Shown: positions 22,314 through 32,045 of the stretch, piece by piece
Layout of the letters: each line of letters opens with the position of its first letter
How positions within the stretch are numbered: the first letter of the stretch is position 1
From: Isoetes taiwanensis
Taxonomy: Eukaryota > Streptophyta > Lycopodiopsida > Isoetales > Isoetaceae
Direction: 5' to 3'
Assembly: GCA_021234155.1 (NCBI GenBank)
Contig: JAJEKV010000028.1
Coordinates: 9,996,134-10,060,133 of the forward strand
DNA length: 64,000 bases
The notes under the pieces: generated by a model
Told to the model about the DNA's origin: nothing
Database searches by the model: none
Seen by the model: the letters and a program-made list of their open reading frames with translations, nothing else
Position numbers and translations under genes: made by a program

Positions 22314-22953
22314 AGAGAAGACTACTTCAAATAACAACAAACTTATTCTCTTCGACCTGAATGGAGTTCTTATCAAGTCCTTCTCCAAGGCAGAGTACCG
22401 TGCTGCACCTCCTTTTCCTGGAGGGGTTCTAGAGACAAAGACCAAATGGGTGTATCCAAGACCTGGTGTTGACAAATTGTTGAGTCATCTGAAGGACAGA
22501 GCCAGCATTGGTATATGGTCATCCATGCTGCGAAACAATATATTAGAAATTAAAGAAGTTGTTCCAAAGCTGAAGAACTTTGATTTCTATATTATATTAT
22601 ATCAAGATAATTGTGGGATTGTTTGTCGACCACAATATGGAGCAAAGAATATCTTCATCAAGAATATACATGAGGCCTTGGAGGTGATAGAAGGATTTCC
22701 AGAAGAGTAGATCTGTTTGGTGGATGATGACCCCATCAAGTGTTGCTTGAACGTAGTTAGCAGCATAAATCCTCCGACATGGCACTCAAATAATGTAGAT
22801 GAAGAGAATTGGGTGTCGGTAGAAACACTACAGATGTTTGAGTCCCTCATATCAGCCCCTATAGTGCCTGCTTTCCTGAGTGTTAGACCAGATTTGCAAG
22901 GGAAAGCAAACCCTACAGACTATGATCTAGTTGTAAAAAATTACTGTCAATGA
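22314..22953 (+). pseudogene. FCP1-like HAD phosphatase domain (DxNGV type), one in-frame stop
   Basis: Exon following intron 22201-22313 (GTAAGT...TGCAG). The frame shows HAD motif I as KLILFDLNGVLIKS, then YPRPGVDKLL, IGIWSSMLRNN (motif II region) and, after a TAG at 22708-22710, CLVDDDPIKC (motif III/IV Asp pair). Plant nuclear genomes encode many FCP1/NIF-like HAD proteins whose motif I reads DLNG, so the Asn is normal for that family, although the general acid of true phosphatases is absent. About 210 residues, the full domain length. One nonsense codon interrupts an otherwise well-kept frame ending at TGA 22951-22953. It is fused downstream of the methyltransferase-like block. Confidence 0.7.
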
Positions 22954-22959
22954 AAATGT

Positions 22960-24700
22960 ACTCAGATTTGTAAAAATACTTGTACATGTACATAATTTAT
23001 ATGAATATATACAAGATGTTTTTTAATGCAAAATTAGTTTGGCCTTGACTCTTTCCAGTCTACACTATACTTTTTTGCCTTAGTTTTGTTGTCACTAATT
23101 TCTAACACACTCAATAAATGGTGCAATATTGCCACCAATTCATATTCGAAAAAAATACAGGACACAATTTCAAGCTCAAAACATAGGGAAAAAACCCGAG
23201 GTAAAAAAAAAAAATGAACAGTGGAATAATTTCAAAATAACGAAATCGTGGTTCAACCTTCATTGATGCTTTTCTTCTGTTTCTATGGCAGCTTGTTGAG
23301 CCCTTCTTTGGCGTTGATATTGGGGAATTCGGCCAATCTTTGTTGATGCTCTTCTTCTGTTTCTGTGGCAGCTTGCTGGACTATCCTTTGACACTGATAT
23401 TGGGCAAGTTCAGCCAATCTTTGTTGATGATCTTCTTCGGCCTCTTGCACTCTCCTTTCCGTTGATATTGGGCGTGTTTTGCCAATCTTTGTCGATGCTG
23501 GTCTTCTATTTTTGTGGCAGTCTGTTGTAGGTGTTTTTCCCTTATAATTCTCTCTTCGTTTTACCAATTGAGCTTCACGAGCCTGAGGCGTCTCTCTAGC
23601 ACGCTTCTCCCTATAGTTATTTCTCCCAGATGCAAGCCTTCTTTCTCGTTCTTGCATCATTACAAATTAGGTGTAAGGAGGATGTTGAAGATTTGTGAGT
23701 CCTTGCTTCTCCATGAAGCTTTTTAAACCTTAATAAAGGGAAAGGCAAAAGGTGGTGGTGTCCTTTTTGAAATTCAAAAGGTGCTTTTTTCGCTTGGAGA
23801 AAAAGTAAAAGGTGTTTTTGGCCCTTTTATAGTGTCTTTTACGTTTGGAGGAAAAGGCAAATGTTGTTGTTGTCCTTTTATTGTTCAAATAATGCCTTTC
23901 ATGTTTGAAATATTTATCTAGCAGTTATAAGAAACAATGCAGCACACAAGCAGCAAGTTCAGCAAGTTGAAATGGTCTCTTTCACGCATTGTTTGCAGTT
24001 CTCTTCAACTTCCGTGACAAATGTTTAGAACTTCTATGAAGAGATTGAGCTTCATAGCTTTTAGCAGGGACAGCTGCCTGATATTTAGCTTTAGGCATAC
24101 CTATGCATCCAATTAGAATATGTGAATTACTGTTTTCCAGTCTCAGCTTCTGATGAGCCAGATATAATGGCCAGTTTACTATTGTTCACAAACATTTCCC
24201 AGGTCAAGTCAATCTTATGGTCCTCTCCATATATAAAAGGCACCATAAATGGTGCCATATCAATAGGCCTTCGGTGCTTGTAATATATTCTCTGCCTCCC
24301 TCAAATAATCCAGACTTGCCAGCTCCGCTGCTTCCTTGTTTCTGCCTTCTTTGGCTCTGTACAAACCACGGTAATTATCCTCTCAATCCCTTGAAATGCC
24401 AAAAAAAAAAGCTTGCCTTGCCGATGGCCTCCGTCCTGCTTCCTTCCTTCTTCCTTCCTTTATGTTTAGAACATAATCTAAGAGGACAGGCCTCCACGAT
24501 CTTTGCAAGACAGGTCGATCGGTCTGCTAGGGTTTCCGGCCCAACACATTATATTCATGGCAAACGCGTACTGCCTTGTAAACTGCAATATAAATTGTAT
24601 TCTGCAATGTAAACTGCAAAAGAAAACTCATCTACATTTCTCCCCTAAGTCATTTCATTCCATTAAATCGTAGAAATTGAATGCTTCTACCTCAAGTTCA
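22960..24700. other. Mostly non-coding stretch with one transposon-like ORF
   Basis: Apart from the minus-strand frame at 23283-23660, no gene is seen. 23735-23900 has imperfect repeats of a segment like AAAGGCAAAAGGTGGTGG and GTCCTTTT. 24217-24612 is open on the plus strand but has biased, motif-free translation and is not called. Confidence 0.4.
23283..23660 (-). pseudogene. Helitron-like N-terminal fragment (arginine-rich repeats)
   Basis: A 125-codon frame rich in Arg/Glu: RERRLASGRNNYREKRARET, then PQAREAQLVKRRENYKG, then two copies of a module with EEDHQQRLAE / EEEHQQRLAE separated by 29-30 residues. Arrays of RRxxREKRARETPExREARL are typical of the region before the helicase-like domain in Helitron RepHel proteins. 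No Rep or helicase motif is present nearby, so this would be a fragment. It could also be an unrelated charged repeat protein. Confidence 0.35.
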
Positions 24701-26163
24701 ATGCTAAGCATTATTCAAAATTGTATTAGCATGTATTGTCCAGGAGCTTGCATCCAAGGCCAAGGCCATTGCATGATCCAACTTGTAGGAATAAGATAAA
24801 TAAGGTAATGCAAAGCTAGACTATTTATTATCGTATCATCTTTAAGATAGAAATCGAACCTTAAAAAGTTTGTCCGCGAGGATCATATAATGGTAAGCAT
24901 TATTCAAAATTGTATCAGCCTGGTTTTTCTGCCTGGTGCCTCTAGTGTCCCCCGCCCCTTTCCCAGCTAGGGGAGGATTTGGATATATGGACTGCTACAG
25001 GATTGGACATGCTGAATATGAATGAGAGACCAAACGAAGATGCCTTGCGCGGGAGACCAAGTGCTCTTTTGTTGCTGCAAACTCAAGGGTTCTACTTATG
25101 AAACTTGGGTAAGCTGAGCATTTCGAAGTGAAGGTCTATGCGAGTGTGTGGTGGTGCACCTGGAGAGTGGCTGGACCGCCCTTTAGGGTAGGCCTGCTTG
25201 ATGCCATGTTGCTAAGTTGGAAGAGAGGGCATCTTATCCTGCAGTACAAGTTTGGAAGAGGGATTTGATCTCTTGTAGTAAGGCTATGCAAAAAGGTAGT
25301 TCAGACCAAGTTAATGCTGGGAATGATGGCTACTCTTTTGATCCCTTCACTCACTTGCATTATTCGATGGAGGAGCTTCAGATGGCTTTCACTTCAGATA
25401 CTATAATGGTGTTTTATCATTTTCACTTGGAAAAGATGAGTGGTTCGTAGATTCCGAGTTTGGGGAAGTGAGAGGGGTCATTGCCGGCCAAGGCTTAGCA
25501 GGGGAAAGTTATTTTGTCATTGGATGGGAGACCTGTGGCATTTTTTCCTTTTCCATGTTTCCGCAGTGGTTGCTATGATCCTTAGGGGCTGCAACGTCTA
25601 GTTGGAAGCAAGTATATGATGATTTTCTTCGGAAATGCAACAAGCTTTCTTCTGTAGTACTCTTCATTTCAGGAAATAGGAATCGCTTGCTTTTACTCTT
25701 CTAGGAAAAAAGGCATGATCCATAGTACTTCTGATGTAACGAAGAGGGTGAGACAGTTACTAGAATGGGGTGACAGGTACTTTGTATCCGTGCCGAAAGA
25801 CCTTGTTCTTCCAAGTACATATTTCGGTTTGAGCTTTAAGATATGGATGAATTTTTGCTTTAAGATATGGATGAATTCCTGTAGTAGTTGCAGCGGATGG
25901 GAAGAGGGTCATGCCCTCTAGTACTGGTTGAGTTAAAGGCGGACGCCCATATCCTTCTGTTTGTGAAGAGGAAGAGGTCAAGATTGCTTTGACCATAGTA
26001 CAAAGACATCATCTTATGATGGCCTCCAGCATGGTGATTGCTTCAAATGTGCTAATTCTTCCTACTAGATCCATACGGGATTCTGTGCTTAAATTCTTCC
26101 TATCAGGCCTATTGTGGAGCCTCAAGTAAATGTAATCCATTTACTATTAATATAAAAATCTTA

Positions 26164-26202
<39 letters not shown>

Positions 26203-26880
26203 TATCAGCATGTATTGTCCAGCAGCTTGCATCCAAGGCCACTCTATGATCCAGCTTGTAGGAATCTTATATAATAAGGCAATGTATAATGAATGCTTAT
26301 GAAATACAATGCAAAATACCTTTCTTGCTCTGTCTTTGTATAACTGCACAGAGATCCAGCACTGTTTGTAGATCTGCAGCTTTGAGAAGCTAGCTATGAA
26401 ATACATCTGCAGTCGCATTACCAGCATTCACCCAACCAGAGATCCAATTGGTATCAATAGATCAGATAGATAACCATATGATTTTGTAGCCAAAAAGGCT
26501 AAAAACCTTGTCCAACTGGTCGAAATCCTTATTCTATAGCAGACCGAACTACTTCATACAAACGACCATCATCCTTTGCCCCTTGGCACAATGGACCAAG
26601 CTTGCAAGGCAAAGTAAAAAATAACATTTGTGCATAAACAACAAGGCTTTGTATCCAGCCAGAACCGTTTTTGCATAAGCAGCAAAGTTTATAGCTGAAA
26701 CAATTGTTGTTTCTTTCACAAATATTATCCCTCTATGATCCAGCTTGTCGGAACAAGATAAATAAGGTAATGCATAATGAATGCTTATGAAACGATGCAA
26801 AATACCTTTCTTGCTCTGTCTTTGTATAACTCTGCACAGAGATCCAACACTATTTGTAGATCTGCTGCTTTGACAATGGG
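24700..26880. repeat. Duplicated sequence in three copies, one split by a retroposon
   Basis: A segment with GTATTGTCCAGGAGCTTGCA, then CCAAGGCC, ATCCAGCTTGTAGGAA and AAGGTAATGCA occurs at 24720-24815, 26206-26320 and (its later part plus more) 26733-26870. The last two copies also share CAAAATACCTTTCTTGCTCT and a following GCACAGAGATCCA block. The spacing shows tandem duplication before the insertion at 24919-26199. No coding content. Confidence 0.65.
24919..26199 (+). mobile_element. Poly(A) retroposon with 14-bp target-site duplication
   Basis: A 1.28-kb insertion ending in a run of about 31 A (26169-26199). The flanks carry AAAATTGTATCAGC at 24905-24918 and 26196-26209, partly overlapping the A run. 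This is the signature of L1-mediated retroposition. The body contains short open frames (for example 25217-25450) without recognisable LINE domains. It is either a 5'-truncated LINE 3' region or a processed copy of a cellular transcript. Confidence 0.75.
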
Positions 26881-27017
26881 TAATTAATCTATGTTTGCCA
26901 TATCTAGCAACTTAAATTCTATAGTTCATAATTCTAAAAAATGGATTTTCTGCTTTAAGCTAAGCATATAGCTGGCAAAAGAAGAAAAGAATCCCATCGA
27001 TCCGAGACATCGGATCG

Positions 27018-27655
27018 CCATTCTAGAATGGGACGAGCATGCATGTTTTGCATGCATGCGGGCGGCGCATGCCCATTCTGGTTGGGAGTTCGCTATTTTA
27101 GGCGCGTTTCTGCATCAAGATCTCATCGGCGCTTCCTCTTCTCTCAGCAGTACCTTATTCTCTTTGAACCCACCCTCCCCCCCTTCTTTGTTATTGTATT
27201 TTTATCGCGTGGCACGCGCGTAATCAGCCCCTCCACTCTGGGAGGTTTGTTTTGTCTTGTTGTTTTGTTGGTGATGTGCAGGTACAGGTTAGCGAGCGGC
27301 ATCTGTTTCGGCTTTTCCATTCGTGGGTTTTGGGAGCGATTTTTATGCCTTACGTTTGTCCAAGCCCCTTGCCGAAGGCTTATCACTAGGGTTTTTCCTC
27401 GAAAACCCGAAAGGGCGGGGTTTTTTAATCCCGGTGATAAGCTTTCGGCAGGTACACTAGCCCAGTCTCTATTAGCATTGTATTTTGTTGGGGTCCAAAT
27501 GATATAATTGGATTTTCCCTTTATTTTTTATGGGTAGTTCGCATGTGTGCGGCTACCCACTATCCACCATTGTAGAAAATCTGCTGAGATGAATGAGAAG
27601 CAAGTCTAAGTCTCGGGCGGTTTGTTGGTTTCATGCGAGTCCCATTCTAGAATGG
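27018..27655. mobile_element. Candidate TIR element with 17-bp palindromic termini
   Basis: The ends are perfect 17-bp inverted repeats: CCATTCTAGAATGGGAC at 27018-27034 and its complement at 27639-27655. The first 14 bases are themselves a palindrome. Similarity continues a few bases inward (CATG). No clear target-site duplication was found. The interior has no transposase; it contains a LINE 3'-end-like segment at about 27372-27545. It may be a non-autonomous DNA element of unassigned family. Confidence 0.5.
27372..27545 (+). repeat. LINE 3'-UTR-like segment with hairpin
   Basis: Contains GGTTTTTCCTCGAAAACCC, then GGGCGGGGTTTTTT, as in the 3' UTR of the LINE at 36.6 kb (minus strand, 36690-36735) and, more weakly, of the LINE at 50.7 kb. 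It is framed by an inverted repeat, TGCCGAAGGCTTATCAC versus GTGATAAGCTTTCGGCA (16 of 17), and followed by GGGTCCAAATGATATAATTGG, resembling their terminal GGGTC...ATTGG motif. It is either a short 5'-truncated copy or a SINE that shares the LINE tail. Confidence 0.5.
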
Positions 27656-28299
27656 TACCTTCTTGAGGACCTCATAAAGAGGTTAGAGCAAGCAGAGGTG
27701 GGCAGAGGTGTTGCCTGTTTTCTAAACGCCTATACCATAAGTTTTCATTCTCACATAACTTCCCAAGCAGACCATGAATCCATCCAGTACGACATATATT
27801 AACAACTTCATGGATTCACAAACTGGATAGATAGTGAATTAGCAAGTGTTGCACAGTCCGAAGGAAATACCTGCAGATGGAGATGTGCCTATTGACCTGA
27901 GAGATATGCAACTACAAACAGAAGCATGGCGACATTAGATGTTGTTGAGTACAAATGACTCCATAGGCCGAGTTGCTGCAACCAAGCCATAAAATGAATC
28001 TGAGTCAAAACGAAGCCAGTCTTGAAACTGTAGAAAAACCTAGGCAAAATTTTGTCGACTGAAGAGAAGTCTAGAGAAGAGCTCCCACGACGTTAAGAAG
28101 CATGGACGTGTGTGTTGCACTTTGGCCATGACATGAGAGAAACAAAGGGCAATAAGGTTCGCAAAAGATCTTTCTATGGTTTTTTTAAGGGTTGGGTAAG
28201 GTTTTAATATTTGGATTTGGCTTTTTTTCTTTTTGTTCGTGGTTAATTTTAGAAAGTAGAGTTTCTTGAGTTTTTCTTTTTCTGGTCGCGGCCCTCAGG

Positions 28300-29040
28300 G
28301 CCTGTGATTCATGCATCCAGGAATTGGGAAGTGTGATTCATGAGCTGTGAACCACGAACTGGCGATTTCTTTGAACAGCTTTTTTTGAACAGGGCTTGCT
28401 TGAAGTGGGCTTTCTTGAACAGGTTTTCCTGAGCAGCAGTGGCTAGCGGCAGCGTTGAACGAACCAGGCTTGAAGCGCTGGTCTGCCATCCCAGCTCTGT
28501 TCTGGCATGGTCGAAGGTAGGAGGTTTTGGTGCTGCAAAATCGGTCGAGGCAACATTTCGGCACTATGAAGGCATAAACACTATGTACAGATGTGGATGG
28601 GGGTTGCAGGAGCAGCTTAGACTTGTGGTGAACTGGTTGCAGCTACTTGGCTCCTCAGTTGGCTTGTACAGCACACTCTTCTCCTCATTGTTGGCTTGTA
28701 CAGCACACTCTTCTCCTCATTGTGTGCTCTTTGTGTGTGAGGATTTTTGTGGCATTTTGCCTTGTACATCACGGTTTTCTGCTGTTTATACAATGTGAAT
28801 ATAGTGCAGAGCTCTTGCTTTGTATTTAGCAGTGCGGCGTATTATACTTGATATTTGGTATTTCTCAATGGTTTCGTGGAACTTTTAATTGCTGATCTAA
28901 TGGTTTATTGAAAAAAAAAATAAGATAAGGTATGGGTTAGAGATAAGGTATGGGTTAGAGATAGGGCAAAAAGAGTTTCGTTTGGCTTCATTTCGAACAT
29001 TTGATCTGGCTTCATTTCGAACATTTGATCTGGCCATTTA
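28300..29040 (+). repeat. Probable retroposed fragment with A tract and small tandem duplications
   Basis: The segment ends in an A tract at 28912-28921, suggesting a retroposed 3' end. A ~31-bp unit beginning GGCTTGTACAGCACACTC is duplicated at 28663-28724, a ~20-bp unit TAAGGTATGGGTTAGAGA at 28925-28962, and a ~26-bp unit with CTTCATTTCGAACATTTGAT at 28983-29034. Open frames in this stretch have no motifs. Confidence 0.4.
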
Positions 29041-29509
29041 GGTCTTTTTTTTAAGGTAAGATCTGAGCCGTCCATTTTAGGGCGCGGTCCATTACATATT
29101 TACTTACACTAAAACTTTATTATATAAAAAAGATGATTAGTAAGTGGGCAATCTTTGTGAATATTGGCCATGGTTTTATGTTAGAACCCGGACAACACCA
29201 CATGGGTGGGGAAGACTTTCTTCTTGAAGAAGCAAATTTCAAAGGCTGTGGTACAAACAAACGTGTCAGCAAACCCCGTGGACCTTATTTAGTAGGCTAG
29301 ATCTCGCCTATCTGAACTTTGGTGGGCAGGTACCAAAAATGGTGTCCTTGAATGTAAGGCAGCCTCCAGTTTTGCACGTCCAGCATGCACCCTTTTGTGG
29401 ATAGACTTGAAGGAGGATTCTTGGAACTTCAAACGGGCCAGCAATTTATAAGGCAAGCCCTTAACAGTTTCAGCGTAGTCTATCTTTTGCATATCCACAT
29501 CTTTCCAAA

Positions 29510-31139
29510 ATGATGATGCTAGTATTTTTGGCAGCCTTGATCTTAACTTCCTGGGGAGAGGCAGGCGCTTTTGAAGCTCAAATCGGGGATACCGGATTTT
29601 CCAGATGACTGGTATTGGAATGGAAATGACTGCTGCACCTGGAATGGTGTAAGCTGCGATGAAACAACCGGCAGGGTAATCGGGGTTTATGATCTGCCCC
29701 AATCTAGCCGCCCGAAATCGACCTCGATCCTCACCGCTTTGGCCGGTCTGCCCTATCTGCAGACCCTCGCTGGCCGGTCGCAGAGCTTCCAAGGTCCCAT
29801 TCCGGCCGCCCTTTCCCGCCTCAGCAGGTTACAGTTTTTGTACCTTTCTGATAACCCTGGCCTCAATGGCTCCCTTCCTGCTTTTCTTTTCCGCCTTCCA
29901 AATTTAGTGGACCTCGATTTACCGCTCTGCCATTTCTGGCTCTTTCCCAAATTCTTTCCCCACATCTAGCAAGCTTCGAAATCTGCAATTGAACGGCGCT
30001 AAAATTGGCGGCATTATTCCTCCTGCCCTTGGTAATCTCCTCAACCTTGAATATCTCGATTTGTCCAATAATAATTTCCACGGAAGTATTCCTGCTAGTT
30101 TAGGTGGCCTTTCTAAGCTTTTTCTGCTCGAACTTGGCAATAACCCTAACTTGAGAGGTCCTATTCCTTCTGCTTTTAGTGGCCTTCATGCAATGGTCGC
30201 TATGAGAATTGCCAACACAGGTCTCACAGGTTCCATTCCAGATATATTTAATGGCATGCCAAATCTAGAGGACCTCCAAATCCAGCAGAATTTCTTGACC
30301 GGCACATTTCCAAAGACTCTTAGTCCCAAGGGCAAGCTTGTACACTTGGATGCTAGTAATAATTCATTGTCTGGTCCTTTTCCTATTGGATATAGCAATC
30401 TAACCAATCTTCAATGGTTAGATCTGAGCTACAACAAGTTTACAAGCCTGCCATCTGATTTAAGAGCTCTGGAAACTCTTTCCACATTGAAATTAAGTGG
30501 TAATCCGCTCAAGCATTTTGATTCTGTTAAAGCACTTTCTGGAATTCCTCTTTTATACAGGATTGAGCTGAGCAAATGTGGTCTCAAAGGTCCCATTCCA
30601 AGTTGGCTAAGCAAATTGAATCCAGCAGGAGATCCTGAGGCAGAGGGTGGATCAGTTGACATAGATTTGTCATTTAATTCCATTACAGGAACTATTTCTG
30701 CAGATTTTGGCAACATGGAAAATCTTGGTTACCTCAACCTTGGCCACAACAAGATTACAGGCATAATACCGGCAAGTCTGGGGAATCTGCAAGGCCTCAA
30801 GGACCTTGATTTGTCAAAGAATCAGCTGGCTGGATCGATCCCGGATTCATTGGCTAAGCCCTGGATGTTAAGATCTTTAAATTTGTCATACAACAAAATT
30901 GCAGGCCCATTCCTGCTGGTCTGGGAAATCTCACAGATCTGTGGTCCCTAGATTTATCTAGGAATAGGCTGAATGGTTCAATTCCTGAATCATTTTTGAA
31001 TCTATATCTAAACTTCCTAGATCTCTCTTATAACAGGTTGAGTGGTAAGATTCCACAAGGAGAAGCATTGATCAAGTTTAATTCTTCTAGCTACCAGGGA
31101 AATGCAGGGTTGTGTGGTTATCCTCTTAAAGCTTGCTAA
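29510..31139 (+). pseudogene. LRR receptor-like/PGIP-like protein, copy A, three frameshifts
   Basis: Starts with ATG at 29510 and a signal peptide (MMMLVFLAALILTSWGEA). A frame change at about 29567 leads to the cysteine-capped N-terminal LRR domain (DDWYWNGNDCCTWNGVSCD). Tandem 24-residue repeats of the LxxLxxLxLxxNxLxGxIP type follow. Frames change again near 29915 and at about 30906, where copy B has one extra G. The restored reading ends with NAGLCGYPLKAC at TAA 31137-31139. No transmembrane or kinase part follows, so the protein would be secreted, like polygalacturonase-inhibitor or truncated receptor-like LRR proteins. With only three single-base lesions this is either a young pseudogene or an affected assembly. 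Confidence 0.82.
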
Positions 31140-31600
31140 TGCCTCTCGTAAAAAATAATGAAAATGGTTAGAGAGCATAACTTCTACAATTATGCAATAA
31201 CTTCTACAATACCAAAATGCACATGTTCAAGGTAATAAATAACATTCGTTTGGATATTCCACATGGTGTTTCTTTAAAGCTTGCAGCTTCAGTTAATTTT
31301 ATACCTATTCATTTCAACATTCACAAAGCAGGTAAAATAGTCTGCATCTTTACAGATGTCACGTTGTTGATTGTTGCTTGTGTATTTGCTTCTTAGTGAG
31401 AATTTTTCCTTCATGGCCACTGGTTAGACCTGCCAAAGGACAAAATAAGGAAAGATAAGAATTTCATAGTTCCTCTGAATTAGACAGAATCTAGAAACGT
31501 TTCTCTATTTCTGCACACAATATGAGATTTAGAACTATTCCTGCTTGTAGATGAATGGTAATTCCATGGGCCAGATTGAAAGTGTAGAAGAAGACAACTA
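31140..31600 (+). other. 3' flank of LRR copy A, reference for the insertion in copy B
   Basis: Holds CTTCTACAATACCAAAATGC, CCACATGGTGTTTC, TTCTTAG and GTAATTCCATGGG blocks. All recur in the same order around copy B, at 52430-52783 and 62571-62765. This shared flank shows that both LRR copies come from one duplicated segment and marks where DNA was inserted in copy B. Confidence 0.75.
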
Positions 31601-31601
31601 T

Positions 31602-32045
31602 ACTACAAGAGGATGTGGGGTATAGTGTCAACCCTTGTGACAAACCATAGATGTAGTGACAATGTGTCGACTGCAATTATCTTGACACAAAATGTTTGTG
31701 TTGTGTCAAATTTGTGTCTAGTGCATAGTGTCAAATATTTTATCTAAGGCAATGCCATTCTTTTGTCAACTTTTTATTGCAATTTAAGTGGGATATTGCA
31801 ACAACTTTTGAACAATATTATAACTAAAACGTAACAATCTCTTCTTAAGACTTGTAACAAAATGGCAACCAAACTTTTATCTAATATTTCAACCAGATTG
31901 TGAGGAGAGCACTTGCTAATTTAAATGGGTTGTTGCAACAATTTTTAAACAAAAGTATAACTAAATCACTTTCTTGAGACTTATAACAGGATGCCATCAA
32001 ATTTTGTATCTAGTATTTCAACGAAATTGTGGCGTGTATTCATAC
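31602..32045. repeat. GTGTC/GACAC-rich repeats and a tandem duplication
   Basis: Homology between the two LRR flanks stops near 31600, where CTACAAGAGGATG begins, followed by many TGTGTCAAA/GACACAA motifs to about 31745. This looks like a CACTA terminus with subterminal repeats (CACTACAAGAA consensus, first bases altered). 31760-32040 contains two ~180-bp copies sharing AACAAT, TATAACTAAA, GAGACTT and TTTCAAC blocks. No gene. Confidence 0.4.

Noticed and set aside
24217-24612. A 131-codon plus-strand protein
   Set aside because: Leu/Pro-rich translation without domain, splice or composition support.
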